A stretch of DNA of 64,000 nt, taken from contig CAVUIT010000012.1 in assembly GCA_963741625.1 (NCBI GenBank), forward strand, positions 682,001 to 746,000. Reading direction: 5' to 3'. Below are positions 9,939 through 19,457 of this stretch, piece after piece. The first letter of the stretch is position 1, and the number at the start of each line of letters is the position of its first letter. A model generated the notes under the pieces. It did not search any database and was not told the DNA's origin. It was given only the letters and a program-made list of their open reading frames with translations. The stretch comes from CAWBBA01 sp963741625 (GTDB lineage Bacteria; Desulfobacterota; Desulfomonilia; Desulfomonilales; Desulfomonilaceae). Both the position numbers and the translations under genes were made by a program.

Positions 9939-10712
9939 CTAATCTGCCGTATCCATTCCCCTACATAGGGCTAGCGCATTTTCCCCCAGGACCTCAATAT
10001 TGTAGCCGCCCTCCAGGACTGCGAAGTATCGGCCGTCACATCTGGACTGAGCGTGGTCCCGAACACTTCTCCCGATAGAAAAGTAGTCCTCGGTAGTCAG
10101 TGTTCCTCCCCAGTCCTGCTGGTGTCTGTCAAAACCAGCGCTTATGCCGACTATGTCGTACTCGTTGGAGATTAAGGCCCTGTCAACATTTTCCAGAAAT
10201 GGCCCGCGATGGTCATCCTGGATGTTGGCTACGACCACTTCTTTTCTACCCATGAAGAAGTTGTCCGTTCCATCCCCAAAATGCAGGTCAATATCCAGGA
10301 CAAGTGCCTGCGAGATTTTTCGAGTTCTGATAAGCTTTTCAATTGCGATGGCCATGTTGTTGAAGAAACAAAAGCCCCAGTGACTATCGGGGCTGGCATG
10401 GTGCCCCGGTGGACGGACCGCCGCGAAGGTGGGCTGCCCCTCGCAAGCGAATTCCGCGGCCATCAGCGCTCCGCCCGCCGCCATAGCCGCTGCTCGATAC
10501 AGATCCTGATCGGCCTTCACAGAATTCAGAATGGACGGGGTGTGCACCAGGAGTATGTCATCTTCGGACGCGGCTGCCGGCTCGACAACAGGATAAAACT
10601 TCTTGAGAGTGTGCGCTATGGAGACCACCCTCGCCGGGGTCTCGCAGGAGGCTGTTGGATAGTCCGTCAGGTAGAGGTCATGATAAATGACCTTCAATGT
10701 GTCCGGTTTCAT
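9939..10712 (-). CDS. Histone-deacetylase-family deacetylase
   Basis: 257 residues with the arginase-deacetylase fold motifs in order: RPPGHHA (catalytic His pair), FCFFNNMAIA, LDIDLHFGDGT (Zn-binding Asp and His), AGFDRH (second Zn Asp) and LEGGYN. Bacterial members remove acetyl groups from acetylpolyamines, acetoin-pathway proteins or other small acylated amines; the true substrate here is unknown. It is shorter than the usual 300-370 residues, mainly at the N-terminus, but all catalytic residues are present. It is read toward ftsK and lies downstream of the MFS transporter on the same strand, with a palindromic repeat between them. Confidence 0.88.
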   Translation of the reverse strand: MKPDTLKVIYHDLYLTDYPTASCETPARVVSIAHTLKKFYPVVEPAAASEDDILLVHTPSILNSVKADQDLYRAAAMAAGGALMAAEFACEGQPTFAAVRPPGHHASPDSHWGFCFFNNMAIAIEKLIRTRKISQALVLDIDLHFGDGTDNFFMGRKEVVVANIQDDHRGPFLENVDRALISNEYDIVGISAGFDRHQQDWGGTLTTEDYFSIGRSVRDHAQSRCDGRYFAVLEGGYNIEVLGENALALCRGMDTAD

Positions 10713-10769
10713 TGTTCATCCCCCTTCCAGTAGTCTAGCGTTTATGCTCTCGTTGGGCTTCAGCATCCA

Positions 10770-10817
10770 GTAGGGCGGACCGTGGCCGCCAATTGCGTCG
10801 GGCACGGCCCGACCTAC
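10770..10817. repeat. Imperfect inverted repeat
   Basis: GTAGGGCGGACCGTGGCC pairs with GGGCACGGCCCGACCTAC, 15 of 18 positions. It overlaps the last bases of the MFS gene and could act as a transcript end; its form is that of a dispersed GTAGG-type repeat. Confidence 0.4.
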
Positions 10818-12113
10818 CTATCTTCAGGGAAGGTCTCCTTCATGAGAAACGTGGATAATACCGCGCCCAATGCTGTTAACAACAGCAGCTTGAACATTGC
10901 AGAATAAGCTTCCGGCGAGTAATCTCCGGATTGAGTCAAGGGGTACCAATCCAGTAACCATCCTATCGCAAGCTGCATCACCGCGCCCCCAAGGAAGGGG
11001 AACAGGTTCACAGTTCCTATCGACGTGCCGGTGATCTCTACCGGAAACAGTTCCTTGATTGAGGTTACGCTTATTACAGCCGGTGTTAGAGAGAAGATGG
11101 CAAAGCAGAGAATTAAGGGATAGAGCAAGGTTCGAGGAAGTCCTACCGGGAAAAAATTCATGAATACCAACTCAGCCAGCAGCAGACTCGCCGAGAGCAT
11201 CAATACTTTCTTGCGGCTGTGGAATATCCTGTTTGAAAGAAAGCTCATCAGGGGGCTGCCGACAATGATTCCCACCGCCAGCATGTTGAGTATATCGCCC
11301 GCCTCAGCACGTGACATTCCGTAATTGTGCATGAGGTAAGGCCCCGCCCAAAGCCCGCCGAATCCGAAGAAAATCCCCAGACTGCCGAAGGCCCATGCTG
11401 CGACAGGCCAAAAGTGTCTATTGCTCAAAACCTGTCGGGCTCCTGCCCACAACGAAATCTGTCGCGGCGGCTGGACGCTGGTCCCGTATATGGGATCAAT
11501 CTCCGCTATAGATGGCAAGCCCATATCCTGAGGCCGATCTCGGACAACCGACCACACTAGAATGGCTAGGAAGAAGCTTGCGACGCCCATGATTTCAAAT
11601 GCGGCGCGCCATCCGAGCCCGGACGTGATAAGGGCCAGAGGAGTCGCTGCAGTCAGGGCCCCCACTCCGCCCATGAGCATAAGTATACTATTCATCAAGG
11701 GAAATTCTCGAATCGTAAACCATTCGGAAATCATCTTCATCGTCGGTGTGAAAACCATCCCCGCTGCCACTCCGACCAGCAGCCGTCCGACGACAGCCTC
11801 TCCGAGTCCTGGAGCCAGGCCGAGAATAATGCTTCCCAGTCCTGCCAGCAGCATGAAGAGGCTCACGGTCTTCCTCGGACCCAGTGAGTCGGAAAGCAGT
11901 CCGCCCGGGAACTGTATGAATGCGTAACCATAAAAATAGGCGGACGCGAGAAGCCCTACCATGGGCGCGGAAATATCCGAAGCTTTCTTGAATATCGAGC
12001 GCGACTACTGCGGGGCACACCCTGTGAAAAAAAGAGGAGACATACGCCAGAGCCATGATCAAGAAGATCAGCCAGCGAATTCGAAGCAAGTTGCGGCTCT
12101 GAAGAGACTTCAT
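10814..12113 (-). CDS. MFS transporter, frameshifted
   Basis: Major facilitator superfamily transporter of about 432 residues with roughly twelve hydrophobic segments. It starts at 12113 with a short basic N-terminus and a first helix (RWLIFLIMALAYVSSFFHR). Near 11985 the reading moves by +1 and continues as MVGLLASAYFYGYAFIQFPG, then GGLLSDSLGPRKT, the conserved loop 2-3 motif of MFS proteins. The upstream half alone gives one helix, and the downstream half alone would start inside helix 2, so the two belong to one gene. The fold resembles organic-anion or sugar-acid transporters; the substrate is unknown. If the break is real the transporter is probably dead. Confidence 0.82.
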
Positions 12114-12554
12114 GTTCTCTTGTCTCAGCGATCAGCGGACTGACTCGAAGGTCGTCATACGGCCAGGAAAGATAGCATACGCGACGTTTCCGTCCAGCGC
12201 AAACTCTCATACCAGTTTGCAGTCCAAGCAGGAAGATCGTGGAGGACCTTCTTGTAAGAAGGGCCTCCACGAACCCCTCCCCGAGAACTTCTAACATTTG
12301 CCGGAAGCCTCATTTCCCTGTGGGAGAAATGAGGCTTCCGGCAAAAGCTAGAAGCTTGTTGAACTGGCTTGTGAGCACATTCTTTACACAAAAGAAGGCC
12401 GCCCGATCTTACTGCCTTGAATGCACATTCGTATCAGTCATTGACAGAGATGGGCGTGGGGAATGGGGACGAGGTCATCAACGAATTCGAAGGGTTGGGT
12501 GTGCCAACTGCGCCATGCCGGCAAGTCACCTGGAGCATCTGCCTGGATGGGGCC
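12114..12554. repeat. Intergenic region with two strong hairpin repeats
   Basis: No gene is seen. Arms 12237-12253 and 12256-12272 pair with one mismatch around a 2-base loop. Arms 12297-12316 and 12326-12345 (GAAATGAGGCTTCCGGCAAA) pair perfectly over 20 bp. The first is followed by CCCCTCC...AACTTCTAA, like the element at 57079-57135, so the two belong to one dispersed family. Confidence 0.6.
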
Positions 12555-13304
12555 TCACTCGTCTTCCTCCAGTCCTATCCACCGGTTCACAAGCATTGCC
12601 GGCCAGCTTGACGCGATGGTCGAGGCGATTCTTTCAGCATCTGCGACGACTTCGGGACCCATAAATGGGAGCACCACCACCGGGACATCCTCGACAAGAC
12701 GGGCCAGGTCGCCCGCAGTGAAAGCCTCCTCCGGACCGGTATCCGGTGCCAAACAGGACAGCACTATCCCCGCGACGCTCATTCCGCGCGCCTTGAGTGC
12801 GGTCACGCTGAGCAAGGTATGATTTAAGGTCCCGAGCCTTGTTCGCCCCACCAGTAGAGTAGGATATCCAAGCCTCTCAGCCAGGTCGATCATCATGAGT
12901 CGGTCCTGAATAGGAACCATGAGCCCGCCTGCGCCTTCGACTACAGTCAGATCTGCATCCTCTGCCAACGCGCGAACGTGTTCCTCCACATCAGAAATCT
13001 TAAGGGTGCGTCCCTCCATCGCGGCCGCTCTGGCAGGCGAAGCGGGCAGAGAGAACCGAAACGGAACGCATTCATCCAGGGAAAGGTGTCTTTCTGCGGC
13101 TTCTCTAAGAAAGGCTCCATCTTCAGGGAACAAGGCACCGGAGCGCACTTGACAACCCGTCTCGATCGGTTTGACCGCGATTGCACGAATGCCAGCTTTC
13201 CTGGCCAATCTTACCAGGCCGGCTGCCACAACGGTCTTTCCCACACCGGTGTCGGTGCCCGTTACGAATATCCCCTTTTCCCGATTATTTTTGGAGGAAG
13301 TCAT
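12555..13304 (-). CDS. bioD: Dethiobiotin synthetase
   Basis: 249 residues. The N-terminal P-loop is GTDTGVGKTVVAAGL, followed by the substrate lysine region VKPIETGC and the VVEGAGGLMVPI motif. BioD closes the ureido ring of 7,8-diaminononanoate with CO2 and ATP to make dethiobiotin, the penultimate step of biotin synthesis. It begins 17 bases after the stop of bioA on the same strand, so the two are cotranscribed in pathway order. The stretch LGTLNHTLLSVTALKARG is also typical of BioD. No bioB, bioF or BirA box was found in the window. Confidence 0.95.
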   Translation of the reverse strand: MTSSKNNREKGIFVTGTDTGVGKTVVAAGLVRLARKAGIRAIAVKPIETGCQVRSGALFPEDGAFLREAAERHLSLDECVPFRFSLPASPARAAAMEGRTLKISDVEEHVRALAEDADLTVVEGAGGLMVPIQDRLMMIDLAERLGYPTLLVGRTRLGTLNHTLLSVTALKARGMSVAGIVLSCLAPDTGPEEAFTAGDLARLVEDVPVVVLPFMGPEVVADAERIASTIASSWPAMLVNRWIGLEEDE

Positions 13305-13320
13305 GGCCCAACAGATATCC

Positions 13321-14667
13321 TTACTTATCGCCGCAGATCTCGCGGATTGATCGTGCTGTGGCGGAAACGAGCAATTCTATTTCCTCCGGCGTAATCGACA
13401 GCGGCGGCATGAGCACCACTACATCACCAAGCGGCCGCAGAATGACACCGTATTTCCGAACATCCTGGGTAACTCGTGCGCCCATCCTCAGTTCCGGAGG
13501 ATAATCAGCGCGGGTCGAGCGATCCTCTGTCAATTCTATCCCGACCATGAAGCCGCACTGCCTGACTTCGCCCACATGGGGCAAGGGTTCAATCTCCGCT
13601 GCAAGACGCTCGGCCAGAAGGCGTATCTTGGGTTGAATTTCTTCCAGAGTATTTTCGGTCTCGAAGACATCCAAACATGCACAGGCTGCTGCACAGGCCA
13701 ATGCGTTCCCCGTATAGCTGTGACCGTGGAAGAAGGTTTTGTATTCCATGTATGGTCCGAGGAAAGCCCGGTGTATCTCCTCAGTCGCCACCGTGGCGGC
13801 CAACGGCAGATAGCCCCCTGAAAGGCCTTTGGCCACCGCTATCATATCCGGACGAACGTCCTCGTGCTCACAGGCAAACATCTTCCCTGTTCTCCCGAAT
13901 CCTGTTGCGACTTCGTCACAGATCAAAAGTATCCCGAATTCGCGGCAAATCTCTTCAAGCCCTTTGAGAAATCCGGGAGGATGGACGATCATGCCCGCTG
14001 CTCCTTGGACCACAGGCTCCACCACAAGGGCTGCTATTTCGTCAGCCCTATCCGCGGCCATCGCGCGAAAATGATGTAGAGACCGGTTGCGACATTCTTC
14101 CGGAGTTGACCCGGGGCTGCGGTACGGGAAAGGGGTGGGAATCGTCAAGGTCTGGAAAAGCAGCGGATGAAAAATGGTGTGAAATAGGTCTATGCCTCCC
14201 AGGCTCACAGAGCCGATGGTGTCTCCGTGATATGCCTGGGACAGAGTGGCAAACAGTCTTTTTTTGTCGAAACCAAGATTACGCCAGTATTGGAACGCGA
14301 TTTTGAGCGCGACCTCAACCGCAGTGGATCCCGAATCTGAATAGAATACCCGGTCTAACCCTTGGGGCGTTGTCTCCACGAGCTTTTTCGCCAGTTCTAT
14401 GGATGGGACGGCTGCCAGCCCGAGTAAAGTTGAATGAGCCACTTTGCCCAATTGCATGATGATAGCGAGGTCGATTGCTTCCTTGCGATGCCCGTGCACA
14501 TTCACCCATAGCGAAGAGACGCCATCCAGGTATTTGCGCCCGTCAGTGTCGATCAGGAAATTCCCCTCAGCTCGTTCTATTACCAGTGGATCGGAATGCA
14601 GCCATTCTTCCATCTGTGTGAACGGGTGCCAGATGTATTTCTTGTCGAGTTCAGGCCAGTTTGTCAC
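13321..14667 (-). CDS. bioA: Adenosylmethionine-8-amino-7-oxononanoate aminotransferase
   Basis: 448 residues, a class-III PLP aminotransferase. It opens with WPELDKKYIWHPFTQMEEW, the hallmark of BioA (HPFTQM). The PLP lysine lies in AVAKGLSGGYLPL and the aspartate that contacts the cofactor in LLICDEVATGFGRTG. It moves the amino group of S-adenosylmethionine to 8-amino-7-oxononanoate, giving 7,8-diaminononanoate for BioD, whose gene follows. The family is found in the cytosol. Length is normal and no damage is seen. Confidence 0.95.
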   Translation of the reverse strand: MTNWPELDKKYIWHPFTQMEEWLHSDPLVIERAEGNFLIDTDGRKYLDGVSSLWVNVHGHRKEAIDLAIIMQLGKVAHSTLLGLAAVPSIELAKKLVETTPQGLDRVFYSDSGSTAVEVALKIAFQYWRNLGFDKKRLFATLSQAYHGDTIGSVSLGGIDLFHTIFHPLLFQTLTIPTPFPYRSPGSTPEECRNRSLHHFRAMAADRADEIAALVVEPVVQGAAGMIVHPPGFLKGLEEICREFGILLICDEVATGFGRTGKMFACEHEDVRPDMIAVAKGLSGGYLPLAATVATEEIHRAFLGPYMEYKTFFHGHSYTGNALACAAACACLDVFETENTLEEIQPKIRLLAERLAAEIEPLPHVGEVRQCGFMVGIELTEDRSTRADYPPELRMGARVTQDVRKYGVILRPLGDVVVLMPPLSITPEEIELLVSATARSIREICGDK

Positions 14668-14786
14668 CGAATCATCCTCATAGCTCGGGATCAGGATTGT
14701 CGCCTAAGCCGCACGTTAAACCGGAATGGGATTTTCGTTGAGATGTGCGGCTCTAAGGGTGGGCACGGGACACTGAAATGAGCCCT

Positions 14787-15908
14787 TTAATCGGGAGCCG
14801 CGGCGCCTTGTAGAGACTCCTTTTTACACAGTACCGGCGAACCAGATGTTTCTTCCAGCCCATCTGTTCTGCCCGACTGACCCTCAACAGAAGCCTCGTC
14901 TGATTGGTTGGCAAACATGGCCTGATCGAACCGAAAGTCACTTGTCAGGTAGGAGACAAGTCCTAGTACCAAGCACAACACAAAACTGAACAGGTGATAG
15001 ACCGTTGCAAAAGATACCGCCACTACGGCTTTGACTCCGAAAAGGGCCAAAGCATAGCGACCGGCCGCGTGAAACGTGCCGATGAATCCGGGTGCGGATG
15101 GAAGAGCAACACCCAGACAGATGAACACCTGTATGGTAACTGCCACAAGAAACGGAGCCTCAATGGAGAAGGCCAGGAGGAAAAGATAGGTCAAAACTGA
15201 AAAAATGACCCATAGGATGATGGAATAAGCAAAAAGTATCATGACCTGTTTAAAGCTGGCCATAATCCCGAAACCGTCCAAGAGACGTCGAAAGATTCCG
15301 CCCAGAAAGGCTGCCGCCCGCGCAGGCAACCTCGACAGAAGCCTTGTCACGGCCCCTTCAACTCTCTCTCTCTGCGCGAGAACCAGCAACACCAGGACGT
15401 ATCCCACCGCGAGCATCACGAGCAGGGCCTGTCCCAAGAAGGAATAGATTCGGGGTATCTGGGGAGTGGTCCAGAGGACAAGTCCAAGCAGCAGCAGGAG
15501 CCCAGAGAGGTCGAAAAACCGCTCCACCATCATCGCGCCGACACCACTGGAAAAGGAGACGCCACGTCTACGCAGGAGGTATGGTCTGACTAATTCTCCC
15601 AACCTCGCAGGCATGATCATGCTTGCTCCAGCCCAGATGTTGAGGAGGTCCCACAGATCTTTTACTGGTAACCGGCAGATAGGACGGAGAATCACTCCAA
15701 ATCGGAGGGCTCTCACGAGTTGAGCAAGTAGAACCAGAAGCGTGCACGGCAAAAGGTAGATGGGTTTCATCTGTTTCAAGCCGGCCACAAAGTCCTGCCA
15801 GGAAATGTCACGGAAGGCAAGATACAGAAAAAACATTCCCAGAGCAGTCCCAACCACTATGAGCAGAAGGCGCTTGAAGTTGCGGCCGTTTGTTTTATGG
15901 CCGGTCAT
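14787..15908 (-). CDS. Flippase-like integral membrane protein (UPF0104 / LPG synthase TM type)
   Basis: About 373 residues with about eight hydrophobic segments and the conserved RALRFGVIL, MPARLGELVRPYLL and ALPSAPGFIGTFHAA regions of the lysylphosphatidylglycerol-synthase membrane domain family. Members without the synthase domain are thought to move or handle lipids or lipid-linked sugars, so a role in surface polysaccharide or lipid export is plausible. The ATG at 15908 is preferred because GGGGA lies seven bases before it; it overlaps the end of the UDP-sugar gene by 14 bases, which points to translational coupling. A hydrophilic tail of some 50 residues ends the protein. Confidence 0.82.
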   Translation of the reverse strand: MTGHKTNGRNFKRLLLIVVGTALGMFFLYLAFRDISWQDFVAGLKQMKPIYLLPCTLLVLLAQLVRALRFGVILRPICRLPVKDLWDLLNIWAGASMIMPARLGELVRPYLLRRRGVSFSSGVGAMMVERFFDLSGLLLLLGLVLWTTPQIPRIYSFLGQALLVMLAVGYVLVLLVLAQRERVEGAVTRLLSRLPARAAAFLGGIFRRLLDGFGIMASFKQVMILFAYSIILWVIFSVLTYLFLLAFSIEAPFLVAVTIQVFICLGVALPSAPGFIGTFHAAGRYALALFGVKAVVAVSFATVYHLFSFVLCLVLGLVSYLTSDFRFDQAMFANQSDEASVEGQSGRTDGLEETSGSPVLCKKESLQGAAAPD

Positions 15909-16845
15909 GCGCATTCCCCAATTCTTCCCGAAAGTAAGCGACGGCTGCTTGCAGGCCCTCCGCAAGGGGTACCTTGGGCGCCCAACTCAGCATCCCCTTT
16001 GCAAGGGAGATGTCCGGCTTGCGTCTTGTCGGATCATCCTCCGGCAGTGGCTTGTAGACTATGGCGGACCCCGTGTCCGGGATCATTTCCAAGACCATTC
16101 CTGCCAAGTCCTTAACGGTAACCTCGTGAGGATTGCCCAGGTTTATCGGCCCGGCCTGCGAACTATCCATAAGACGCATCAGCCCGTCCACCAAATCGGA
16201 GACATAGCAAAACGACCGGGTTTGCGTTCCGTCGCCGTACACAGTGAGGGCCTCGCCTTGAAGCACCTGGCAAATAAAATTGCTGACCACTCTGCCGTCG
16301 TTGGGGAGCATGCGGGGGCCATACGTATTAAAAATGCGGGCAATCGTTACATTGACATGGTTGTAGTCGCGATATCCCACCATCAAGGTTTCTGCTGCCC
16401 GCTTCCCCTCATCATAGCAAGCTCTGGGGCCCACAGGGTTCACATTCCCGTGATACGTTTCGGATTGAGGATGTATCTCCGGGTCCCCGTATACCTCGGA
16501 AGTAGAGGCAAGCAGGATTCTGGCGTTGGTGCGCTTGGCGAGCCCGAGCATGTTGAGCGTTCCCAGGACAGAGGTTTTCAACGTTTTGATTGGGTTAGCC
16601 TGGTAATGGACAGGGGAGGCGGGACAAGCCAAATGATAAATCTGGTCGGCCTCAAGAAGAATGGGAACGACGACGTCATGGCGGATCAACTCAAAGTTCG
16701 GATTGCTCATGAAAGGAAGGATGTTTCTCTTAGTGCCCGTAAAAAAATTGTCCAAACATATCACAGCGTCGCCCCGGGCAAGGAGCGCTTCAACCAGATG
16801 GCTGCCGATGAATCCGGCGCCACCTGTAACAACGACATTTTTCAT
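15895..16845 (-). CDS. UDP-glucuronate decarboxylase (UDP-xylose synthase) type SDR
   Basis: 316 residues, extended short-chain dehydrogenase. The N-terminal NAD motif is VVTGGAGFIGSHL; LACPASPVHYQANPIKT and the catalytic YDEGKRAAE are diagnostic of UDP-glucuronate decarboxylases. These convert UDP-glucuronate to UDP-xylose for capsule, LPS or glycan synthesis. ATG 16845 is chosen over the in-frame TTG at 16860 because GGAGCGGG precedes it and the NAD motif follows directly. The gene overlaps the start of the flippase-like gene, so the pair probably acts in making or placing one surface glycan or lipid. Confidence 0.9.
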   Translation of the reverse strand: MKNVVVTGGAGFIGSHLVEALLARGDAVICLDNFFTGTKRNILPFMSNPNFELIRHDVVVPILLEADQIYHLACPASPVHYQANPIKTLKTSVLGTLNMLGLAKRTNARILLASTSEVYGDPEIHPQSETYHGNVNPVGPRACYDEGKRAAETLMVGYRDYNHVNVTIARIFNTYGPRMLPNDGRVVSNFICQVLQGEALTVYGDGTQTRSFCYVSDLVDGLMRLMDSSQAGPINLGNPHEVTVKDLAGMVLEMIPDTGSAIVYKPLPEDDPTRRKPDISLAKGMLSWAPKVPLAEGLQAAVAYFREELGNAHDRP

Positions 16846-17238
16846 CAGGTCCCGCTCCAAAGTATTTCAAAAATGGGCCTCAGTATCTGACAGACCGGGG
16901 ATTATGTCAATCGCCGCAACGGCCACGATATACATGCCTGCACTGTAAGCAACCAAAATGAGTAAATTTCCAGGAGGGCATGCCCGAGAGGGAATTTGTA
17001 ACGAGGGCACCGTAATGGTGAGCAGGAATACACGCGGGTGAAAACCCGAAACTGAGACAGGACTTGAAGCTTGAACGGGAACGCCGGGGACGACCTTAAA
17101 GTAGCGCCCCCGGCAATCTTCGCAGCGGTTTTTTCCGACAGGTTTCGGCCGTCTTGTCACCGTAATCTGTCGGGACACTCTGATATAACGAATCTATTAA
17201 TATCTATTCCCACACCTTCCACAAACAAATTGAAAGCC
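16846..17238. other. Intergenic region
   Basis: The stretch lies between two minus-strand genes. It contains a minus-strand frame (17178-16867) with a hydrophobic end but no recognisable domain, which I do not call. The GAACGGGAACGCCGGGGACG area near 17073 is GC-rich and may form hairpins. No clear promoter or riboswitch was recognised. Confidence 0.3.
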
Positions 17239-17682
17239 TCATTTTCCGCACATAGGAACTGCTTCCACCATGTACGTCTGAGGCAGCATCACTTGCCGGC
17301 AAACCGGCTTATACACCACATTGTACGATGGCATACACGCAGGTTCATAATACACGTAAGGGACTTTCTGCTGCACGACCTGGCAGAACGGCTGTGGGCA
17401 GCATTTCGTGCATGGGTCCTGTCCGCAAGGAGATCCCACCGGGATTCCTTTCAGCATGACGTTTTGCATCCTGTAGCCGATTTTCTTGACTGGGACCGTA
17501 CGCGTAACAGGTACGACTTCTGCGACCATTTCCGTTCTCACGCAGGGAACCATTTTTGTTACCAGCGTGCGCGGCGGTGCGCATTGAGCCGGCCCGGGGT
17601 AGCAGTTCATGCACTCGCCGGGTGCGGCGAACCCTGCAAGAAGTAGCAACGCTCCAACAACCGCAACCATAGCCCTTTCCAT
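17239..17682 (-). CDS. Secreted Cys-rich protein
   Basis: 147 residues. A signal peptide (core VAVVGALLLLAGFAAPGEC) leads a mature part with about 14 cysteines, many in CxxxC-type pairs (CGQDPCTKCCPQPFC) and several valine/tyrosine-rich repeats of the form VxxxV-PxxxxV. No enzyme motif is visible. It is probably a disulfide-bonded surface or extracellular structural protein. Similar valine-, proline- and cysteine-repeat secreted proteins occur in planctomycetes and some Desulfobacterota. The ATG at 17682 is chosen because GAGGT stands ten bases upstream. It pairs in style with the protein at 6112. Confidence 0.7.
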   Translation of the reverse strand: MERAMVAVVGALLLLAGFAAPGECMNCYPGPAQCAPPRTLVTKMVPCVRTEMVAEVVPVTRTVPVKKIGYRMQNVMLKGIPVGSPCGQDPCTKCCPQPFCQVVQQKVPYVYYEPACMPSYNVVYKPVCRQVMLPQTYMVEAVPMCGK

Positions 17683-18129
17683 CTTGGACCTCACTTACCC
17701 GTGATAATTAATCTGTGATACAGACAGCTTATTGTCTGAATTATAACATAATGATAGGTATTTCTCAATAATTAAATTAATAAATCATGTATCTATATGA
17801 TAAGTAAGGATAATGTAGTTGCGATAAGAGACTGGCAAGATGGTCGAACCGTCGGTGCCCCTCCTCCGCAGCGGATGGCAATCTCACGGCTGGCGGGACG
17901 GACTACGCTTCGAAGGTGTGCCGCGGATCCGACAAAAATAATTGCTAAACGGTATGAATCAGATCGGGAAGGTGTTGTACAAACGAAAAGCCCGACGACA
18001 GGACATTAGAAGCCGCCAGGCTTCTCTCGGTACGCTTACGCGATATGGTGATAAAATGTAGGCTCCTCATAACACATTGATCCTCGATGGCAAGAAGAAA
18101 ATGCCCGCATCGGCCAACCTGTCCCATGG
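17683..18129. promoter_or_regulatory. AT-rich leader of the Cys-rich protein gene, then empty intergenic DNA
   Basis: The 130 bases upstream of the gene (17690-17815) are strongly AT-rich. On the minus strand a TATAAT is followed by the 6-bp inverted repeat CAGACA/TGTCTG around ATAAGC. This is a likely promoter with an operator-like element; no experimental support exists. From about 17820 to 18129 no gene or clear signal was seen. Confidence 0.4.
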
Positions 18130-18336
18130 CTACTGTTCGCGGCGCTCGACCATCTGTTTGATACTCTGTACCAAGAGATAGGTGAATCCAAGGAAGACAA
18201 GCGCTCTCACAATGGTTAGGTTGTCCTCAATAATTCCGGACTGTACTGAGGGGTAGAGGAAATACCCCATGACGAACATGCCTGTAATACAGATCGCCAT
18301 TTTCAAGATGGGATTCAAGAACTTGTTGCCGGCCAT
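18130..18336 (-). CDS. Small membrane protein of unknown function
   Basis: 68 residues with two hydrophobic segments (MAICITGMFVMGYFLYPSV and IVRALVFLGFTYLLVQS) and a basic/acidic C-terminus (QMVERREQ). ATG 18336 is preferred since GAGG lies six bases upstream. No family was recognised. It stands alone, divergent from the signalling operon that begins at 18859. Confidence 0.55.
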   Translation of the reverse strand: MAGNKFLNPILKMAICITGMFVMGYFLYPSVQSGIIEDNLTIVRALVFLGFTYLLVQSIKQMVERREQ

Positions 18337-18762
18337 TGCTTTCCTCGTCACTAAAGGGTTAGTTGCTTGCCATCAAGGTGCGTCCCCGCTCCACTTCCTT
18401 TGCTCAAGGCCGGTCTCATAATAACTTATGGACAAAGGTCGTCAAGCACATTGCCGGCCGGTGTGCGGAAGCGTGAATCCAGTCGAAGGGAGGCTCAGGT
18501 CCATTACGGGGCCAGGAGGCTGTTGCGCAATTCTGCGTCCCGCAGGACTTTCTCGAATACGTGGCGCAATGGTGCCTATTGTGTCGGCATATCATAGGGG
18601 CTGCTAAGAAAAGCTTAGTATGTCAGACTCCTAGGGGCCTGGGTGTGGCAACGGAGCAGTGGGCAGAGCCTCCGCTTAGCACCATGATGCCAGTAAATGG
18701 GGTTACGCCACGGGCTCCTAGCACGGGGGACTTTCCGATTTCTTCGGCCTGTGCGGAATTTA
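18337..18762. other. Intergenic region before the signalling operon
   Basis: About 430 bases without a supported gene. No strong repeat or RNA motif was noticed. The sigma-70-type promoter of the downstream operon begins at its right edge. Confidence 0.35.
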
Positions 18763-18791
18763 TTGATTTCATGCTGGAATATTGCTATAGT
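18763..18791 (+). promoter_or_regulatory. Sigma-70-type promoter of the GTPase/kinase operon
   Basis: TTGATT (18763-18768) and TATAGT (18786-18791) are separated by exactly 17 bases and lie 67 bases before the first start codon at 18859. This is the best-looking promoter of the region and is correctly oriented for the five-gene operon. Confidence 0.6.
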
Positions 18792-18858
18792 GCAAAAAAT
18801 ATAAACTGGACTGGACATCGCTGTTGCAAACGCTCATGCCAAGAAAAGGAAGACGCAG

Positions 18859-19185
18859 GTGAAATCCGCAGGGTTCAGAGGCACAATAACAAACACGAGC
18901 CTTCCGGATATCATTCAACTTATCTGCATCGGTCGCAATACCTGCCGCATGCAAGTACGAAGTGGAACAAATAATGGGCTGATATATTTTCGGAAGGGCG
19001 AAATCGTCCACGCCCAAACAGGCGGGATGGAGGGTGAAGAAGCATTTTACATGATCCTGTCCTGGGAACTTGGTGTGTTTGAGTGCGACGACCGACGGGC
19101 TAAAGCCGAAACGATTCAAGAGAGTTGGGACTTTCTGCTGATGGAGAGTGTGCGCCGACTCGACTCTGTCCGCAGCTTATCGTAG
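18859..19185 (+). CDS. DUF4388 (PATAN-type) domain protein
   Basis: 108 residues, made of one domain that resembles DUF4388/PATAN: GTITNTSLPDIIQLICIG, then LIYFRKGEIVHAQTGGMEGE and a terminal amphipathic helix. Such domains occur in bacterial signalling proteins near roadblock, GTPase and two-component proteins and are thought to mediate protein interaction. It starts at GTG 18859, with AAGGAAG six bases upstream. First gene of a same-strand run with roadblock, MglA, an unknown protein and a kinase, so a role in the same pathway is likely. The 272-base gap to the next gene holds no supported reading frame. Confidence 0.72.
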   Translation: MKSAGFRGTITNTSLPDIIQLICIGRNTCRMQVRSGTNNGLIYFRKGEIVHAQTGGMEGEEAFYMILSWELGVFECDDRRAKAETIQESWDFLLMESVRRLDSVRSLS

Positions 19186-19457
19186 GCGGTGGAACCCTAC
19201 AAAAGTTCGATGAGCCGGCTGTGGAAACTCTGGCTCCGGCCATGTGCCGTTTTCGGGATCGAAAGCCGGCCTCTTCGCCCGGCGAAAGAGAGAATAGAGA
19301 CCAGAAACGGCCAAGATCAAGACCGCTGATTCGGCAACGTCGCTTGCATCGATCAGGAGAGAGGATTGGCGGGCTTGAAGATCTGGTTTCAGTCCGGTCG
19401 GTGGTTCTTTTGTCTTTGCGCCGGGGATTTGATTGACAAGTCGGTTGGGTGAGACCA

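Noticed and set aside
15760..16890. Long open frame on the plus strand
   Set aside because: It is antisense to the UDP-glucuronate decarboxylase, whose motifs are clear; the plus-strand translation shows no domain.
16867..17178. Minus-strand frame with hydrophobic end before the decarboxylase gene
   Set aside because: No family features and a poor composition at the start; kept only as a remark.
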